From the NCBI GenBank assembly GCA_023301245.1, contig JALZUV010000059.1, positions 1 to 6,354 on the forward strand: a stretch of DNA of 6,354 nt, read 5' to 3'. The notes under the pieces were generated by a model that was not told the DNA's origin, searched no databases, and saw only the letters and a list, made by a program, of their open reading frames with translations. The number at the start of each line of letters is the position of its first letter. Positions within the stretch are counted from its first letter, which is position 1. A program made the position numbers and the translations under genes. The stretch comes from Rickettsiales bacterium (GTDB lineage Bacteria; Pseudomonadota; Alphaproteobacteria; Rickettsiales; JALZUV01). Below, one piece after another: positions 6,199-6,354 of the stretch.

Positions 6199-6354
6199 TT
6201 ATTTATCTCCTTTAACTGGAATAATCATAGAATGTTCGTAAGGAATATTCACTCCAGCTTTATCAAGCGCCTCTTTCACCCGTTGCGAAATATCAGTTTT
6301 AATCGCTCGATAATCTTGCCAATCACACCATAAACGCAGCTGGATAGTAACGGC
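6199..6354 (-). CDS. second MscS-family channel, C-terminal end only (partial)
   Basis: Only the last 51 codons and the TAA stop (6201-6199) are in the window; the rest lies beyond position 6354. The translation contains LRLWCDWQDYRAIKTD followed by VKEALDKAGVNIPYEH. This aligns with the vestibule and barrel end of the next gene, where MRVWCKPENYWDVRFD and VKEAFDKGGITIPYPH occupy the same places. The aromatic WC, the spacing and the IPY ending are shared, so this is a paralogue. The extreme C-terminus (IPVKGDK) differs. The ribosome binding site of the next channel gene is embedded in its last codons. No frame breaks are visible in the part seen. Channel type (minimal or with extra helices) cannot be judged from this end. 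Confidence 0.85.
   Translation of the reverse strand, partial: AVTIQLRLWCDWQDYRAIKTDISQRVKEALDKAGVNIPYEHSMIIPVKGDK
6207..6211 (-). promoter_or_regulatory. ribosome binding site of the complete MscS gene, inside the preceding gene
   Basis: AGGAG on the minus strand lies 10 bases before the ATG at 6196 and within the Gly and Asp codons near the end of the upstream channel gene, supporting coupled translation of the pair. Confidence 0.65.

Noticed and set aside
1..6354. Mobile element, defence system, CRISPR array or RNA gene
   Set aside because: No direct repeats, transposase-like or nuclease-like frames, or tRNA-like folds were seen. Nearly all bases are explained by seven housekeeping or catabolic genes.

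Overview
The window reads as ordinary, densely packed chromosome. Every supported gene lies on the minus strand, so transcription runs from position 6354 towards position 1. The HtpX protein, with its motif NPQPNAFATGRNPE and its N-terminal layout, resembles alphaproteobacterial HtpX as I remember the family. Base composition looks moderate, a little under half G+C by eye and not computed. I therefore suggest an alphaproteobacterium of moderate G+C content, with low certainty about the lineage. I see no mobile element, integrase, tRNA, rRNA, CRISPR array or phage gene.

Layout in the order of transcription: the last 51 codons of an MscS-type channel gene (6354-6199); a complete second MscS-type channel gene (6196-5291) starting 2 bases after it; a 143-base gap (5290-5148) with a small hairpin and a candidate promoter; htpX, a membrane zinc protease (5147-4251); purT, formate-dependent GAR transformylase (4241-3045), 9 bases later; a heme tryptophan 2,3-dioxygenase (3006-1921), 38 bases later; a divergent short-chain dehydrogenase (1924-1151) overlapping the dioxygenase by the ATGA junction; and an ALDH8-type aminomuconate-semialdehyde dehydrogenase (1148 to beyond position 1), 2 bases later and cut by the window edge.

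How the genes work together: the last three form a tight tryptophan-catabolic block. The dioxygenase carries out the first step of the kynurenine pathway. The aldehyde dehydrogenase matches the late step that oxidises 2-aminomuconate semialdehyde on the 3-hydroxyanthranilate meta-cleavage branch. The intermediate enzymes are not in this window and may lie beyond position 1. The short-chain dehydrogenase between them has lost the usual catalytic Tyr and Lys and has no assigned role. PurT just upstream uses free formate, the one-carbon by-product released when N-formylkynurenine is hydrolysed, so the purT-dioxygenase neighbourhood suggests formate recycling into purines. The most interesting points are this possible formate link, the degenerate dehydrogenase fixed between two pathway enzymes, and the long, animal-like form of the dioxygenase.
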